Part shown: positions 18,258 to 27,298 of the stretch, piece by piece
How positions within the stretch are numbered: position 1 is the first letter of the stretch
Layout of the letters: each line of letters begins with the position of its first letter
Assembly: GCA_017469645.1 (NCBI GenBank)
Contig: JAFUFY010000055.1
Coordinates: 1 to 64,000, forward strand
Direction of reading: 5' to 3'
DNA: 64,000 nucleotides
Origin: Campylobacter sp.
GTDB taxonomy: Bacteria > Campylobacterota > Campylobacteria > Campylobacterales > Campylobacteraceae
Notes under the pieces: model-generated
What the model saw: only the letters and a program-made list of their open reading frames with translations
What the model was told of the DNA's origin: nothing
The model's database searches: none
Program-made: the position numbers and the translations under genes

Positions 18258-19426
18258 CGTAAAACCTCGCCTATATCGCGCACAGAAGCCTTGTAAGCAG
18301 GTATAATGCTAACTGCGACATACAAAGGAACGCTTAGTAAAAATAACAACACAACAAGCTTAAAATCGAAAACGAAAATCAAGTCAAAATCAAGTTTTAA
18401 ATTTGAAAAGCCGCTAAAAACTTCGCTTAAAATCGGCGCTTTTAAAAAATAAACAAAAAAGATTGCCAAATTTAAAGCGATGAAAAATGTTAGCACCGAT
18501 AAAATCGAAGATTCGATAAGTTTAAATTTAATAATGTCCGAAATGTCCCAACCAAGCGCTTTTAAGATAGCAATTTCTCTTTTTTCTTCGCTACTAATTC
18601 CGCTTGATTTGTCATATAAGATTATCGCAAAAGCCAAAACCGAAGTCAGCAAAAGCGCTAAAAACCAACCGCTCTTAAAATCGTATAAATTTTCGTATTT
18701 TCTTAGCATTTCACTTTTAGTAATAACCCTTAAATTATGATGATACCTGCGAATTTTATCAGCCAAAAAATCAACTTCTGCTTTATTTGATATTTCAAGC
18801 AAAATGTCGCTAAACTGCCCGTTTGGCACACCTAAAATCTTCCTTGCATTTTCTTCGCTAAGCAAGATTATATCGTTATTTAAAAGCGAACTCTCACTTT
18901 TAAAAACTCCGCCCTTTTTAAGTGAAATCAAATCCCCATCTGGCGTAAAAAAAGGCACCAAAACCAAATCATGCGCCCTAAAATATTTTTGCAAAAATTC
19001 ATAAACTCTTTTTGAGGTCACCATAAAATCGCCGTCAAAGTTATCTAAATTTGTAGCGATTTCATCGATTGATTTATCAAAATGTTTTTGATAGCTTTGC
19101 ACCCCAAAAAGCGTGAGATACACGCTTTCTCGCTCAAAGTGATACTGCCCCCAAATTCTAGGCTGCACGCTAGAAACCGAAGGCATTAGCAAAAACTCAT
19201 CGACCATTTTCTCATCGATAAAATGAGCCCTTCCGCCGTAGTAGCGTTGCACCAAAATATCGGGCAAATTTGCGCTAATGCCTTTGTATTCGGCTTTTAG
19301 CGAATTTGTGATAAAAATAACCGATGATAGTAAAAAAACCAAAATTCCAAAAATGATTGTGATTAAAATATTTTTTAGTCCATAACGAAATATCGAATTT
19401 AGCGCATAATCAAAAATATTATTCAT
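18254..19426 (-). CDS. FtsX/MacB-like ABC transporter permease
   Basis: 390 residues with the MacB layout: helix 1 at about 20-40, a roughly 200-residue periplasmic domain, then three helices (about 255-272, 310-332, 355-378). EEKREIAILKALGWDISDI is the typical FtsX-family cytoplasmic coupling segment. Such exporters move lipoproteins, peptides or haem by mechanotransmission. The partner NosL-domain protein points to copper-related cargo, which is inference. Confidence 0.9.
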   Translation of the reverse strand: MNNIFDYALNSIFRYGLKNILITIIFGILVFLLSSVIFITNSLKAEYKGISANLPDILVQRYYGGRAHFIDEKMVDEFLLMPSVSSVQPRIWGQYHFERESVYLTLFGVQSYQKHFDKSIDEIATNLDNFDGDFMVTSKRVYEFLQKYFRAHDLVLVPFFTPDGDLISLKKGGVFKSESSLLNNDIILLSEENARKILGVPNGQFSDILLEISNKAEVDFLADKIRRYHHNLRVITKSEMLRKYENLYDFKSGWFLALLLTSVLAFAIILYDKSSGISSEEKREIAILKALGWDISDIIKFKLIESSILSVLTFFIALNLAIFFVYFLKAPILSEVFSGFSNLKLDFDLIFVFDFKLVVLLFLLSVPLYVAVSIIPAYKASVRDIGEVLR

Positions 19427-19685
19427 AGATTTTGCCTAAATTCGGCGTTAAAAACGATGAAATTTCGCTCTCCCTAAAACCCGGATAAAAGCCAAAAATA
19501 TCGTTAATCTCGCCAGAAAATATGTGTCTTGCGTAAAATTCGCCAAAGGCAAAAGATGAAAATCCTGTTAAATTTACAAATTTAGCCTTTTGGTTAAAAT
19601 CTGTTTGCCCCCCTTGCAAAAACGCGATTTGCACCGCCAAAACGGCAAACATCGCAAACACAAGAATACAAAATTTTTTATTCAC
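19419..19685 (-). CDS. small membrane-anchored protein of the NosL operon
   Basis: I place the start at the GTG 19685, inside the last codons of the NosL gene (8-bp overlap), which yields 88 residues beginning with basic residues and a single hydrophobic helix (FCILVFAMFAVLAVQIAFL). The ATG at 19733 would prepend a polar stretch encoded wholly within the NosL gene. The rest is a short periplasmic part without Cys. No family recognised; tight overlaps on both sides argue that it is a subunit of the same system. Confidence 0.7.
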   Translation of the reverse strand: MNKKFCILVFAMFAVLAVQIAFLQGGQTDFNQKAKFVNLTGFSSFAFGEFYARHIFSGEINDIFGFYPGFRESEISSFLTPNLGKIYE

Positions 19686-20778
19686 AGCTGCCGCCGTCAA
19701 GTCTGCAAACGATTTGTTTGTTAATCTCATCAAATTTCAAAATCGCCTCGCCCCTGTGGTCTAGTTTGAAGCTTTTTGCGCTATCTTCATCACCAAAAGG
19801 GATTAGCTCGTTTCCCATAGGACCAAGAACTTCGCTTCCTACGACAAAAAACGCGCTTTTTGCGTCAATCGCATTTTGCGTGTAATAATCGCTCACTTGA
19901 ATTTTAGCGATTTTTGCGTCTTTAAATCCATATTTTGCAGGTTCAAAAATAAATTTCATCATATCTTTTACGCCGTCAAATGCTGCGTATTCGCCGTTTT
20001 CAAAAGAAATTTTGGCTGCCCATTCCTTATGTTTATGCACAAACATACCACAAACAGGGCATTTATCGCTTTCTTTTACCACTATTTTTTCGCCGTCAGC
20101 GTGTTTTTGCCTGTCCCAAAGGTAGCGCAAAACAGGTTGGGCTTCTTTTTCTGTGATATTTTCGCATTTTGCGTAAATTTCGGCTTTTAAGGCCCTAACG
20201 CTATTAAATTCGCTCAAATTTATCTCTTTACATTTTGATTTATAAACCTTTTCGCCCATAGGATAGACCATTTTTTGCATTCTCATTTTTCGCTCGGCAT
20301 TATCTGTTTTTATGGCTTCTTTTGCGATTTCAAGCGTATCTTGATAATTTTTTATCTCGCCGCCGTAAATTTTAGCAAATTCTTTTGCGTCGTTTTCGTT
20401 TTCAAATGCTAGTTTGCTAACTTTTGCCATAGTGCCATTTACGCTACTTCCGACCACATAAAACGCACTTTTTGCAGGGATTAATTTTTGCGAATTTGCA
20501 TCAACCACCATTGCATTTTCTAAATTTGCGCCCCTTTGCTCGTTATCGACAATCAAACAACGCATAGAACAATAATGCGTCTTTGTTCCGTCGTCCAAAT
20601 GCGAAGCGTGACTCGTTTTGTAATAATTTTGAATTTTCATACCACAAACTGGGCAAAATTCTTTTCCGTCGCCATCTTGCAAAATAGTAGCGTTTTCATC
20701 GCCCATTTTGCTAAATTCGTTAGCACCTACAAAAACGCACAGACAAAGAAAAACCAAAACAAATTTGACAAATTTCAT
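19678..20778 (-). CDS. double NosL-domain periplasmic protein
   Basis: 366 residues with a signal peptide (MKFVKFVLVFLCLCVFVGA). Two NosL-like domains are visible: the first has FCPVCGMKI (about residue 42) and HYCSMRCL, the second KCPVCGMFVHKHKEW (about 240) and AFDGVKDMMKF. Each ends in a similar VVGS-V-GPMGNELIPF-type segment (residues ~100-125 and ~310-335). NosL is a Cu(I) chaperone in nitrous oxide reductase assembly; no nosZ or other nos gene lies here, so this is a stand-alone relative. First gene of the operon running to 16654. Confidence 0.88.
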   Translation of the reverse strand: MKFVKFVLVFLCLCVFVGANEFSKMGDENATILQDGDGKEFCPVCGMKIQNYYKTSHASHLDDGTKTHYCSMRCLIVDNEQRGANLENAMVVDANSQKLIPAKSAFYVVGSSVNGTMAKVSKLAFENENDAKEFAKIYGGEIKNYQDTLEIAKEAIKTDNAERKMRMQKMVYPMGEKVYKSKCKEINLSEFNSVRALKAEIYAKCENITEKEAQPVLRYLWDRQKHADGEKIVVKESDKCPVCGMFVHKHKEWAAKISFENGEYAAFDGVKDMMKFIFEPAKYGFKDAKIAKIQVSDYYTQNAIDAKSAFFVVGSEVLGPMGNELIPFGDEDSAKSFKLDHRGEAILKFDEINKQIVCRLDGGSCE

Positions 20779-20832
20779 ATAAAATTCCTTTTTGAAAATA
20801 AGTTCGAAATTGTATCATTTTAAATTTAATTA

Positions 20833-21516
20833 TCAATAAATTCGCCAATCAATCTCATTTTTGTTATGCAATTTTAAGTATTCATTACATTTTTTAAAGT
20901 GGTTACAACCAAAAAACGCTCCACCGGCTAAGGGGCTTGGGTGGGCTGCTTTTAAAACCAAATGGCGATTTTCGTCAATCAAATTTGCTTTTGCTTTTGC
21001 GTAATTTCCCCACAACATAAAAACTAAATTTTGCCTTTTTTGGCTTAAAATTTTTATAACGCTATCGGTAAAAATTTGCCAACCAAATTTGGAGTGCGAA
21101 TTTGGCTTGTTCGCGGCTACGCTTAGGCTTGAATTTAAAAGCAAAACACCCTGCTTCGCCCAGTTTGTCAAATCGCCGTTTTTTGGAATTTCATACCCAA
21201 ATTCCATTTGCAACTCTTTAAAAATATTGATTAGGCTTGGTGGAATTTTAACGCCCTTTGGCACAGAAAAACTAAGCCCCATTGCTTGATTTACCCCATG
21301 ATATGGGTCTTGTCCCAAAATCACAACTTTTACCTCATCAAAGGGAGTTATATTAAAAGCGTTGAAAATTAGCTCACTTGGCGGAAAAACAACTTCATTT
21401 TTTTTCGCATTTATCAAATTTTCTTTGATTTGTAAAAAATACGGCGATAAAAATTCATCTCTTAGCTCATCTTTCCAGCTTTTTTCGATTTTTACATTTT
21501 CGAGTTTTATCTGCAT
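20833..21516 (-). CDS. ung: uracil-DNA glycosylase
   Basis: Removes uracil from DNA, starting base-excision repair. 227 residues, family I: catalytic water-activating motif GQDPYHGVNQAMGLSFSV and C-terminal HPSPLAGGAFFG are intact. Own promoter (TATAAT at 21549..21544) divergent from livJ. Confidence 0.97.
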   Translation of the reverse strand: MQIKLENVKIEKSWKDELRDEFLSPYFLQIKENLINAKKNEVVFPPSELIFNAFNITPFDEVKVVILGQDPYHGVNQAMGLSFSVPKGVKIPPSLINIFKELQMEFGYEIPKNGDLTNWAKQGVLLLNSSLSVAANKPNSHSKFGWQIFTDSVIKILSQKRQNLVFMLWGNYAKAKANLIDENRHLVLKAAHPSPLAGGAFFGCNHFKKCNEYLKLHNKNEIDWRIY

Positions 21517-21543
21517 TTTTCGCCTTTTGTTTTAAATCATAAA

Positions 21544-21549
21544 ATTATA
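21544..21549 (-). promoter_or_regulatory. -10 box for ung
   Basis: TATAAT after TTTTTGC on the minus strand, 28 bases before the ung start. Confidence 0.6.
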
Positions 21550-21595
21550 GCAAAAATTTTTTGTTACTTTTTTATATAAATTTATTTTTTTTCGC

Positions 21596-21601
21596 TATTA
21601 T
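21596..21601 (+). promoter_or_regulatory. -10 box for livJ
   Basis: TATTAT after TTTTTTTTCGC; the livJ ATG follows at 21629 with AAGGAGAAAA as ribosome binding site. Confidence 0.55.
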
Positions 21602-21628
21602 ATCAGCTAAATTTTTTAAGGAGAAAAA

Positions 21629-22747
21629 ATGAAAAAATTCACTCTTATAGCTTCATCTTTGGCTGTGGCTTTTAGCCTAGCAAACGCAAAAGAAGTCGTT
21701 ATCGGCGTTGTTTTACCTATGACCGGTGCTGCTGCAACTTATGGTCAAACTGCTTGGCAAGGCGTTGAACTTGCAAATAAAATGCAACCAACCCTAGCAA
21801 ACGGCGATAGCGTAAAAGTCGTGCTAGTAGATAGCAAAAGCGATAAAGTCGAAACCGCAACAGGCGCAACAAGACTTATCGATCAAGACAAAGCAGTTGC
21901 TCTAATCGGCGAGATGATAACAGGAAATACTCAACAAATTTTACAAATCGCTGATGCGAAAAAAATCCCAGCCGTTGCCCCTGCTGCGACTGCCGATAAA
22001 CTTTTAGATACAGTTAAATTTGGCTCACGCGTAACTTTCCAAGATTCTATTCAAGGCGAAGTTGCTGCTGATTTTGCTACAAAATCAAATTTGAAAAATG
22101 CCGTTGTAGTGGCTGATCAAACTACTGCTTACTCACTTGGTCTTGCAAAAGCATTTGAGAAAAAATTCACATCTAACGGCGGAAAAGTCGTAAAAAAACT
22201 AAACATTAGCTCAGGCGATAAAGATTTCAAAGCAGTTGCTTCGCAAATCGCGACACTAAATCCTGAGTTTGTTTATATTCCGTTTTACTACACAGAAGCG
22301 GCACTTCTTGTTCGCCAAGCTAAACAAATCGGCGTAAATGCCGTATTTGTAGGAAGTGATGGTATCGGAAACCAAACCTATATCGATCTTGGCGGCGAAG
22401 CTGTAAATGGCACAATCTTTACCGATGTTTTTGACTACACAAAACCAGAAACCAAACTTAGCGAAGATTTCGTAAATGAATTCGAAAAAGCAAACGGAAA
22501 TCGCGAAGTCGCCGGTTTTACTGCTCTTGGCGCTGATACATATTTTATTTTAGTAAATGCACTAAATAAATGCGAAGATCAAAGCGGCGAGTGCATAAAT
22601 AACGCTCTTCACACAACTTCTAACTTCGAAGGCGTTTCAGGCACAATCAGCCTTGACGAAAAGGGAAATGCAACTAGAAGCGTTGTTTTAAAAGTTATTG
22701 AAAATCAAAAACCTGTGTATAAAGATACGATTATCCCAAGCAAATAA
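21629..22747 (+). CDS. livJ: branched-chain amino acid binding protein LivJ/LivK
   Basis: Periplasmic type-I solute-binding protein of the high-affinity Leu/Ile/Val importer. 372 residues; signal peptide MKKFTLIASSLAVAFSLANA, then the family opening KEVVIGVVLPMTGAAATYGQ and IGEMITGNTQQIL. Followed by a strong terminator, so it is probably transcribed apart from livHMGF, which begin 1.1 kb further on. Ligand specificity is assigned by family. Confidence 0.94.
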   Translation: MKKFTLIASSLAVAFSLANAKEVVIGVVLPMTGAAATYGQTAWQGVELANKMQPTLANGDSVKVVLVDSKSDKVETATGATRLIDQDKAVALIGEMITGNTQQILQIADAKKIPAVAPAATADKLLDTVKFGSRVTFQDSIQGEVAADFATKSNLKNAVVVADQTTAYSLGLAKAFEKKFTSNGGKVVKKLNISSGDKDFKAVASQIATLNPEFVYIPFYYTEAALLVRQAKQIGVNAVFVGSDGIGNQTYIDLGGEAVNGTIFTDVFDYTKPETKLSEDFVNEFEKANGNREVAGFTALGADTYFILVNALNKCEDQSGECINNALHTTSNFEGVSGTISLDEKGNATRSVVLKVIENQKPVYKDTIIPSK

Positions 22748-22762
22748 TTGTTTGATATTCTA

Positions 22763-22804
22763 AATTTCACCGAATTTTTTCAAATTCGGTGAAATTCTTT
22801 TTTT
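22763..22804 (+). terminator. rho-independent terminator of livJ
   Basis: AATTTCACCGAATTT (22763-22777), loop TTTC, exact complement (22782-22796), then C and eight T. Confidence 0.9.
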
Positions 22805-22810
22805 ATAATT

Positions 22811-22913
22811 AAACCAGCCTAGCTTTTGCGTGATTTTGTAAATTTCTCGTTCGATAGGCATACCAGCCTTATCTCACTCGTCCAAACTCGTAAGCACAAA
22901 AAATCGTCGGCAT
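22811..22913. repeat. GCCTAGCTTT/ATCGTCGGCAT element, copy at 22.8 kb
   Basis: Starts with ACCAGCCTAGCTTTTGCGTG and ends AGCACAAAAAATCGTCGGCAT (tag at 22903-22913). The inner stem is imperfect in this copy. See copies at 37284, 48156 and 51251. Confidence 0.7.
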
Positions 22914-22967
22914 AAATTTATCAAAATTTGCATTGAATTATTTTGTAAATCCAAATTTACTTCCATT

Positions 22968-23078
22968 GTCATTGCGAGACCACGAAGTGGTCGTGGCAAA
23001 CGAAGTTCTGTGAAAATGAGCGTAGCGACGGCGTAAGCCGTCATTTCTTGCGAAGCGTAGCGAAACAAAGTAATCGCT
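22968..23078. repeat. GTCATTGCGAG-type repeat block
   Basis: GTCATTGCGA followed by hairpin GACCAC-GAA-GTGGTC (22978-22992), then GACGGC-GTAA-GCCGTC (23027-23042) and TTGCGAAGCGTAGCGAA leading to GTAATCGC. Part of the family also present at 16.4, 37.1, 51.6 and 57.5 kb. The remaining bases to 23198 show no gene. Confidence 0.7.
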
Positions 23079-23198
23079 AATGGTTAAATTCACAAGGCTC
23101 TGTTGGGAAAATATATTGATTTAGCATTAAAGAAGGAAAATAGAAGATAGAATTCATCCAATTTACAAAAGTGTCTCCACTCGACAAACTGGAATTTG

Positions 23199-23573
23199 TC
23201 ATACCGGACTAATCAAACCGTTTTCCCAAAATGCTTCGAATGTGTTTGCCACTCCGCTATGTTCAACGATTTTCCCATCTACTATTTTGTCAATATTTAT
23301 GCCCTTGATTTCTATAATTTTATTGGTTGGTGTTATTCCAAGAAACTCGCCACTAAGAGTACCCCGCATGACAAACTCTGAAACAACATGCTCGCCATCT
23401 TCAAATTGGCGGGTAATACTCATCATATAATCAGGATATGTCTTTCGGACAGACTTCAGATGTTGAGACATTTCTCCCACAAACTCTGCTGAAAGAAAAC
23501 GTGCTGCCTCGTCAATCCGGTTTTCGGAAACAACATATTCATAAAAAAGTTTAACTATCTCTTTGTTATTCAT
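23199..23573 (-). CDS. SnoaL-like / NTF2-fold protein, likely acquired
   Basis: 124 residues, the length of SnoaL-like ester cyclase/NTF2-fold proteins. Visible family features: start NNKEIVKLFYEYVVSE, HVVSEFVMRGTLSGEFLGI and the terminal IDKIVDGKIVEHSGVANT (the W/G-K-I-x-E-H strand). Catalytic function unknown. The gene stands out: its codons are more mixed and less A/T-biased than neighbours and its ribosome binding site GATGAGGTGA is unusually strong. It lies between livJ and livH among repeats, opposite to the liv genes, consistent with transfer. Confidence 0.8.
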   Translation of the reverse strand: MNNKEIVKLFYEYVVSENRIDEAARFLSAEFVGEMSQHLKSVRKTYPDYMMSITRQFEDGEHVVSEFVMRGTLSGEFLGITPTNKIIEIKGINIDKIVDGKIVEHSGVANTFEAFWENGLISPV

Positions 23574-23641
23574 GATTCACCTCATCAAATCCCGATTGTT
23601 TTCACATACACACAAATGTAAAAAGGGATATAATATTTTAG

Positions 23642-23732
23642 TATCGTAGGGTGGGCATCCTTGCCCACCAAATTTTATCATTTTAATCCTTTACTTAACC
23701 ATTGCGGCTGCAAAGATACCAACCCTACGATA
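23642..23732. mobile_element. 91-bp MITE-like unit with 11-bp terminal inverted repeats
   Basis: TATCGTAGGGT at 23642-23652 and its exact complement ACCCTACGATA at 23722-23732 bound a short non-coding unit. The left part contains the 29-nt hairpin repeat (23641-23669) that recurs inverted at 6593-6621. It sits between the SnoaL-like gene and livH. No flanking duplication is obvious, so mobility is only a hypothesis. Confidence 0.55.
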
Positions 23733-23840
23733 TTAAAAAATTTACAAATTCCACAAAACCACAAAAATTTTCAAATTAAAGTAAGCTTTTATAACAATTT
23801 TGATAAAATATTAGGTTATTTTAAATTTACGGAAGTTTTT

Positions 23841-24737
23841 ATGGATAGCTTGTTATTTTTTCAGCAGATGATCAACGGATTTAGCCTTGGTTCGATGTAT
23901 GCGCTCATCGCTATCGGCTACACGATGGTTTATGGCGTTTTACGGCTCATAAACTTCGCTCACGGCGACATTATGATGGTCGGAGCTTATACTGCGCTTT
24001 TTGGGATTGCAAATTTGCAAATTCCATTTGCTTTTTCTTTGCTTTTTGCCGTTACGATTGCCGTGCTTCTTGGCGTTAGTATCGATAAAATCGCCTATAA
24101 ACCTTTGCGAGAAGCACCGCGAATTTCACTTCTCATCACCGCAATCGGCATTAGTTTTTTGCTTGAAAACCTTTTCAATGTGATTTTTGGCGGCACACCA
24201 CGCCTTTTTCCAGTGCCTGAGTTTTTCGAAAAAATCGTGCAAATCGGTGGCATAAATATCACCACGAGTGCCATTTTGGTGCCGATTTTAACGCTCGTTT
24301 TATTAAGCGTTGTTTTGATGATTTTATTTAAAACCAAATACGGCATGGCGATTCGTGCCCTAGCTTTTGACATAAAAACGGTAAATTTAATGGGAATTAG
24401 CTCAAATTTTATTATCTCAATCGTCTTTGCATTAGGCTCAGCCCTTGCTGCGGTTGGCGGCGTTTTTTGGGCGATAAGCTATCCGTCCGTTGATCCATTA
24501 ATGGGCGTACTAATTGGCTTAAAAGCCTTTGCCGCAGCCGTTCTTGGCGGTATCGGAAGCGTTACGGGAGCGGTTTTGGGCGGATTTATCATCGGTTTTA
24601 CAGAAGTTGTCGCGGTGGCACTTTACCCTGATCTTGGCGGATTTAAAGACGCTTTTGCATTTATATTTTTGATTTTTGTGTTGCTTTTTAAACCGACCGG
24701 AATTTTGGGCATAAATTTTGAAAAAAGTAGGTTTTAG
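23841..24737 (+). CDS. livH: branched-chain amino acid ABC permease LivH
   Basis: Inner-membrane permease. I chose the ATG at 23841 (MDSLLFFQQMINGFSLGSM) because GGAAG precedes it and the family begins here; upstream in-frame sequence to 23661 is repeat-derived. 298 residues, about eight helices, with NGFSLGSMYALIAIGYTMVY and LINFAHGDIMMVGAY, both conserved in LivH. Followed by livM after 3 bp. Confidence 0.95.
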   Translation: MDSLLFFQQMINGFSLGSMYALIAIGYTMVYGVLRLINFAHGDIMMVGAYTALFGIANLQIPFAFSLLFAVTIAVLLGVSIDKIAYKPLREAPRISLLITAIGISFLLENLFNVIFGGTPRLFPVPEFFEKIVQIGGINITTSAILVPILTLVLLSVVLMILFKTKYGMAIRALAFDIKTVNLMGISSNFIISIVFALGSALAAVGGVFWAISYPSVDPLMGVLIGLKAFAAAVLGGIGSVTGAVLGGFIIGFTEVVAVALYPDLGGFKDAFAFIFLIFVLLFKPTGILGINFEKSRF

Positions 24738-24740
24738 GCT

Positions 24741-25847
24741 ATGAATTCGGTAAAAAGAAAACTACTTCATTTTGCTTTTTTTGCGTTAGCTGTGGGTTTT
24801 GTGCTTATAGCACATTTTTATTTTAGTGATTACGGAAAAAGTATAGCAAATAATATCGCTATTTTCATCATTTTAGCCATTAGTTATAACCTTATCAACG
24901 GCGTTACAGGGCAATTTAGCTTAGAGCCAAACGGCTTTGTCGCAGTCGGAGCGTATGTGGCGGCTCTTATTTTGCTAAATGCCGATGCGAAAGCATATCA
25001 ATTTGACTTAGAAGATCCAGCACCTTTTATCTTAGCTATTCACTCATCAAGTTTTGTTTTTGCTATGCTTATGGGCGGGGTTTTTGCGACACTTTTAGCG
25101 CTTATTTTATCGTTTCCTGTTTTTAGGGTTAGGGGCGATTATTTGGCGATTGTAACGCTTGGATTTGGTTTTATTATTCAGTTATTAGCCGTAAATTTCC
25201 CAGCCTACACAAACGGCTCTTTGGGCCTAATCGGAATTCAAAGCGTAGATGAAAACGGCGACAAATCGGCTTATGCAAATATACTATATACCGGTTTTAT
25301 AGCTATTTTGGCTGTTATTTTGATACTAAATTTGATTTATTCTAAATTTGGAAGAGCCATGAAAGCAGTCAGAGACGACGAAGACGCCGCACTTGCGATG
25401 GGAATCAATACCTTTGCCGCCAAAACTACGGCATTTTGCACAAGTGCGTTTTTTGAAGGCGTAGGTGGCGTTTTACTAGTGGGACTTCTTGGAAGCGTTT
25501 CGCCTGAGCAATTTACATTTTTCTTTACATTTCAACTTCTAATCATCATCGTTTTAGGGGGACTTGGCTCAACAACGGGAGCGATTATCGGCACGATTTT
25601 GGTTATGGGCGGGTCTGAGTGGCTAAGATTTTTAGATGAACCTATGAATATTTTTGGATACACCACACCTGCATTACCGGGACTTAGAATGGTAGTTTTC
25701 TCTGTCATTTTAATCCTTGTTATGCTTTTTGCTAGAAGCGGTATTATGGGGCGAAACGAGCTAACAGACATTATCGAAAAGGCAAAAAATATTAAAAAAA
25801 TTAAAATATTAAATCGTTTGCGACTAGCAAAAAGGAGCAAACAATGA
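24741..25847 (+). CDS. livM: branched-chain amino acid ABC permease LivM
   Basis: 368 residues, second membrane subunit. Conserved region NLINGVTGQFSLEPNGFVAV near residue 50, and the EAA-like segment GRAMKAVRDDEDAALAMGIN near 210. A hydrophilic insertion (DENGDKSAYAN) sits in the middle. Overlaps livG by 4 bp. Confidence 0.95.
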   Translation: MNSVKRKLLHFAFFALAVGFVLIAHFYFSDYGKSIANNIAIFIILAISYNLINGVTGQFSLEPNGFVAVGAYVAALILLNADAKAYQFDLEDPAPFILAIHSSSFVFAMLMGGVFATLLALILSFPVFRVRGDYLAIVTLGFGFIIQLLAVNFPAYTNGSLGLIGIQSVDENGDKSAYANILYTGFIAILAVILILNLIYSKFGRAMKAVRDDEDAALAMGINTFAAKTTAFCTSAFFEGVGGVLLVGLLGSVSPEQFTFFFTFQLLIIIVLGGLGSTTGAIIGTILVMGGSEWLRFLDEPMNIFGYTTPALPGLRMVVFSVILILVMLFARSGIMGRNELTDIIEKAKNIKKIKILNRLRLAKRSKQ

Positions 25848-26614
25848 TTTTAGAACTAAAAAATATCAGCAAAAAATTTGGCGGAGTTCAAGCCATAAGC
25901 GATACTAGTTTTGGTATTGAAAAGGGTGAAATTTTCGGACTAATCGGACCAAACGGTGCCGGAAAAACGACAATGTTTAATATAATCACTGCTAGTTATA
26001 TGCCAACGACAGGCGAGGTCATCTTTGACGGCGTAAATTTAAAAGGGATAAAACCACATAAAATCGTAAATTTAGGCATTTCACGCACATTTCAAAATAT
26101 AAGACTATTTAGCTCTATGAGCGTTTTGGAAAATGTTTTAATCGGGCTAAATTCGGCGACAAAATACTCATTCATCGAAGCGATTTTGCATTTTGGCAGA
26201 TTTCACAAAAGCGAAAAAATCGCCAAAGCTAAGGCAATGGAAATTTTAAGCGAACTTGGCATTGAAAAATTCGCAAACGAAAAAGCCACAAGCCTAGCGT
26301 ATGGAATTCAACGCAAAGTCGAAATCGCAAGGGCATTAGCAACAAATCCAAAGCTTTTATTACTCGATGAACCCGCAGCCGGAATGAATCCAAGAGAGAG
26401 CGATGATTTAGCAAATTTGATATTTGATTTGCGAAAACGAAAGAATTTAACGGTTTTACTCATCGAACACGATATGAAGTTTGTAAATCGCCTTTGCGAT
26501 AGGGTTTTGGTGCTTGATTACGGCAAGGTTATTTTCGAAGGAAAACCAAGCGATGCGGCACGAAACAAAGATGTAATTTCGGCTTATTTAGGAGATGTTG
26601 ATGATATCGGTTAA
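25844..26614 (+). CDS. livG: branched-chain amino acid ABC ATPase LivG
   Basis: 256 residues. Walker A GPNGAGKTT near 37, signature region TSLAYGIQRKVEIARAL (LAYG replaces LSGG, as usual in LivG), Walker B LLLLDEPAAGMNP, switch IEHDM. Gene overlaps livM and livF. Confidence 0.96.
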   Translation: MILELKNISKKFGGVQAISDTSFGIEKGEIFGLIGPNGAGKTTMFNIITASYMPTTGEVIFDGVNLKGIKPHKIVNLGISRTFQNIRLFSSMSVLENVLIGLNSATKYSFIEAILHFGRFHKSEKIAKAKAMEILSELGIEKFANEKATSLAYGIQRKVEIARALATNPKLLLLDEPAAGMNPRESDDLANLIFDLRKRKNLTVLLIEHDMKFVNRLCDRVLVLDYGKVIFEGKPSDAARNKDVISAYLGDVDDIG

Positions 26615-27296
26615 AAATTTACATGTTTTTTACGGACCTATCGAAGCGGTAAAAGGGATAAATTTTAGCGTTGGGACGGGCAAAATCGTAAGCCTAATCG
26701 GCTCAAATGGTGCCGGAAAAACCTCAACACTAAACGCACTTTTAAATTCAGTCAAACGCACAGGCGAAGTTACATTTTTGGGCTATCAAACAGAACGCCA
26801 TAAAACTCACACGCTCGTAAAACAGGGCATTTCGCTGGTGCCTGAGGGCAGAAGAGTTTTTATAAATTTGACAATCGAAGAGAATTTAAAAATCGGAGCG
26901 TTTAATAACGAAGAAAACTACGAACATTTGCGTGATGCGATGTATAATTTCTTCCCGCGTTTAAAGGAAAAACGAAATCAACTAGCTGGAACTCTTAGTG
27001 GCGGCGAAGCCCAAATGTTAGCCATTTCAAGAGCGCTAATGAGCGAACCAAAACTTTTAATGCTAGATGAACCTAGCCTTGGTCTAGCCCCAAAGGTTGT
27101 GGGGGAAGTTTTTGACATTATCGTTAAACTAAAAGAAGAAGGCATAACCATACTTTTAGTCGAGCAAAATGCTGTTTCTGCGCTTCGAATTAGCGATTAT
27201 GCTTATGTTTTAGAAAACGGCTTAATCGCCCTTGAAGGGGACGCTAAGGATCTAATCGGCAACGATGAAATTCGCAAAAAATATCTAGGAATCTAA
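26601..27296 (+). CDS. livF: branched-chain amino acid ABC ATPase LivF
   Basis: 231 residues. Walker A GSNGAGKTS, signature TLSGGEAQMLAISRAL, Walker B LLMLDEPSLGLAP. Two in-frame ATGs exist (26595 and 26601); I prefer 26601 because GGAG at 26591-26594 is then at proper distance. The start lies within livG, so translation is coupled. Confidence 0.95.
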   Translation: MISVKNLHVFYGPIEAVKGINFSVGTGKIVSLIGSNGAGKTSTLNALLNSVKRTGEVTFLGYQTERHKTHTLVKQGISLVPEGRRVFINLTIEENLKIGAFNNEENYEHLRDAMYNFFPRLKEKRNQLAGTLSGGEAQMLAISRALMSEPKLLMLDEPSLGLAPKVVGEVFDIIVKLKEEGITILLVEQNAVSALRISDYAYVLENGLIALEGDAKDLIGNDEIRKKYLGI

Positions 27297-27298
27297 AT

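Noticed and set aside
16654-20778. A nitrous oxide reductase (nos) cluster
   Set aside because: Only NosL-type domains are present; there is no nosZ, nosD or nosF/Y of the nos type, and the permease is FtsX/MacB-like.
21601-21628. Attenuator or leucine-rich leader before livJ
   Set aside because: The leader is about 28 bases and contains no small reading frame or hairpin.
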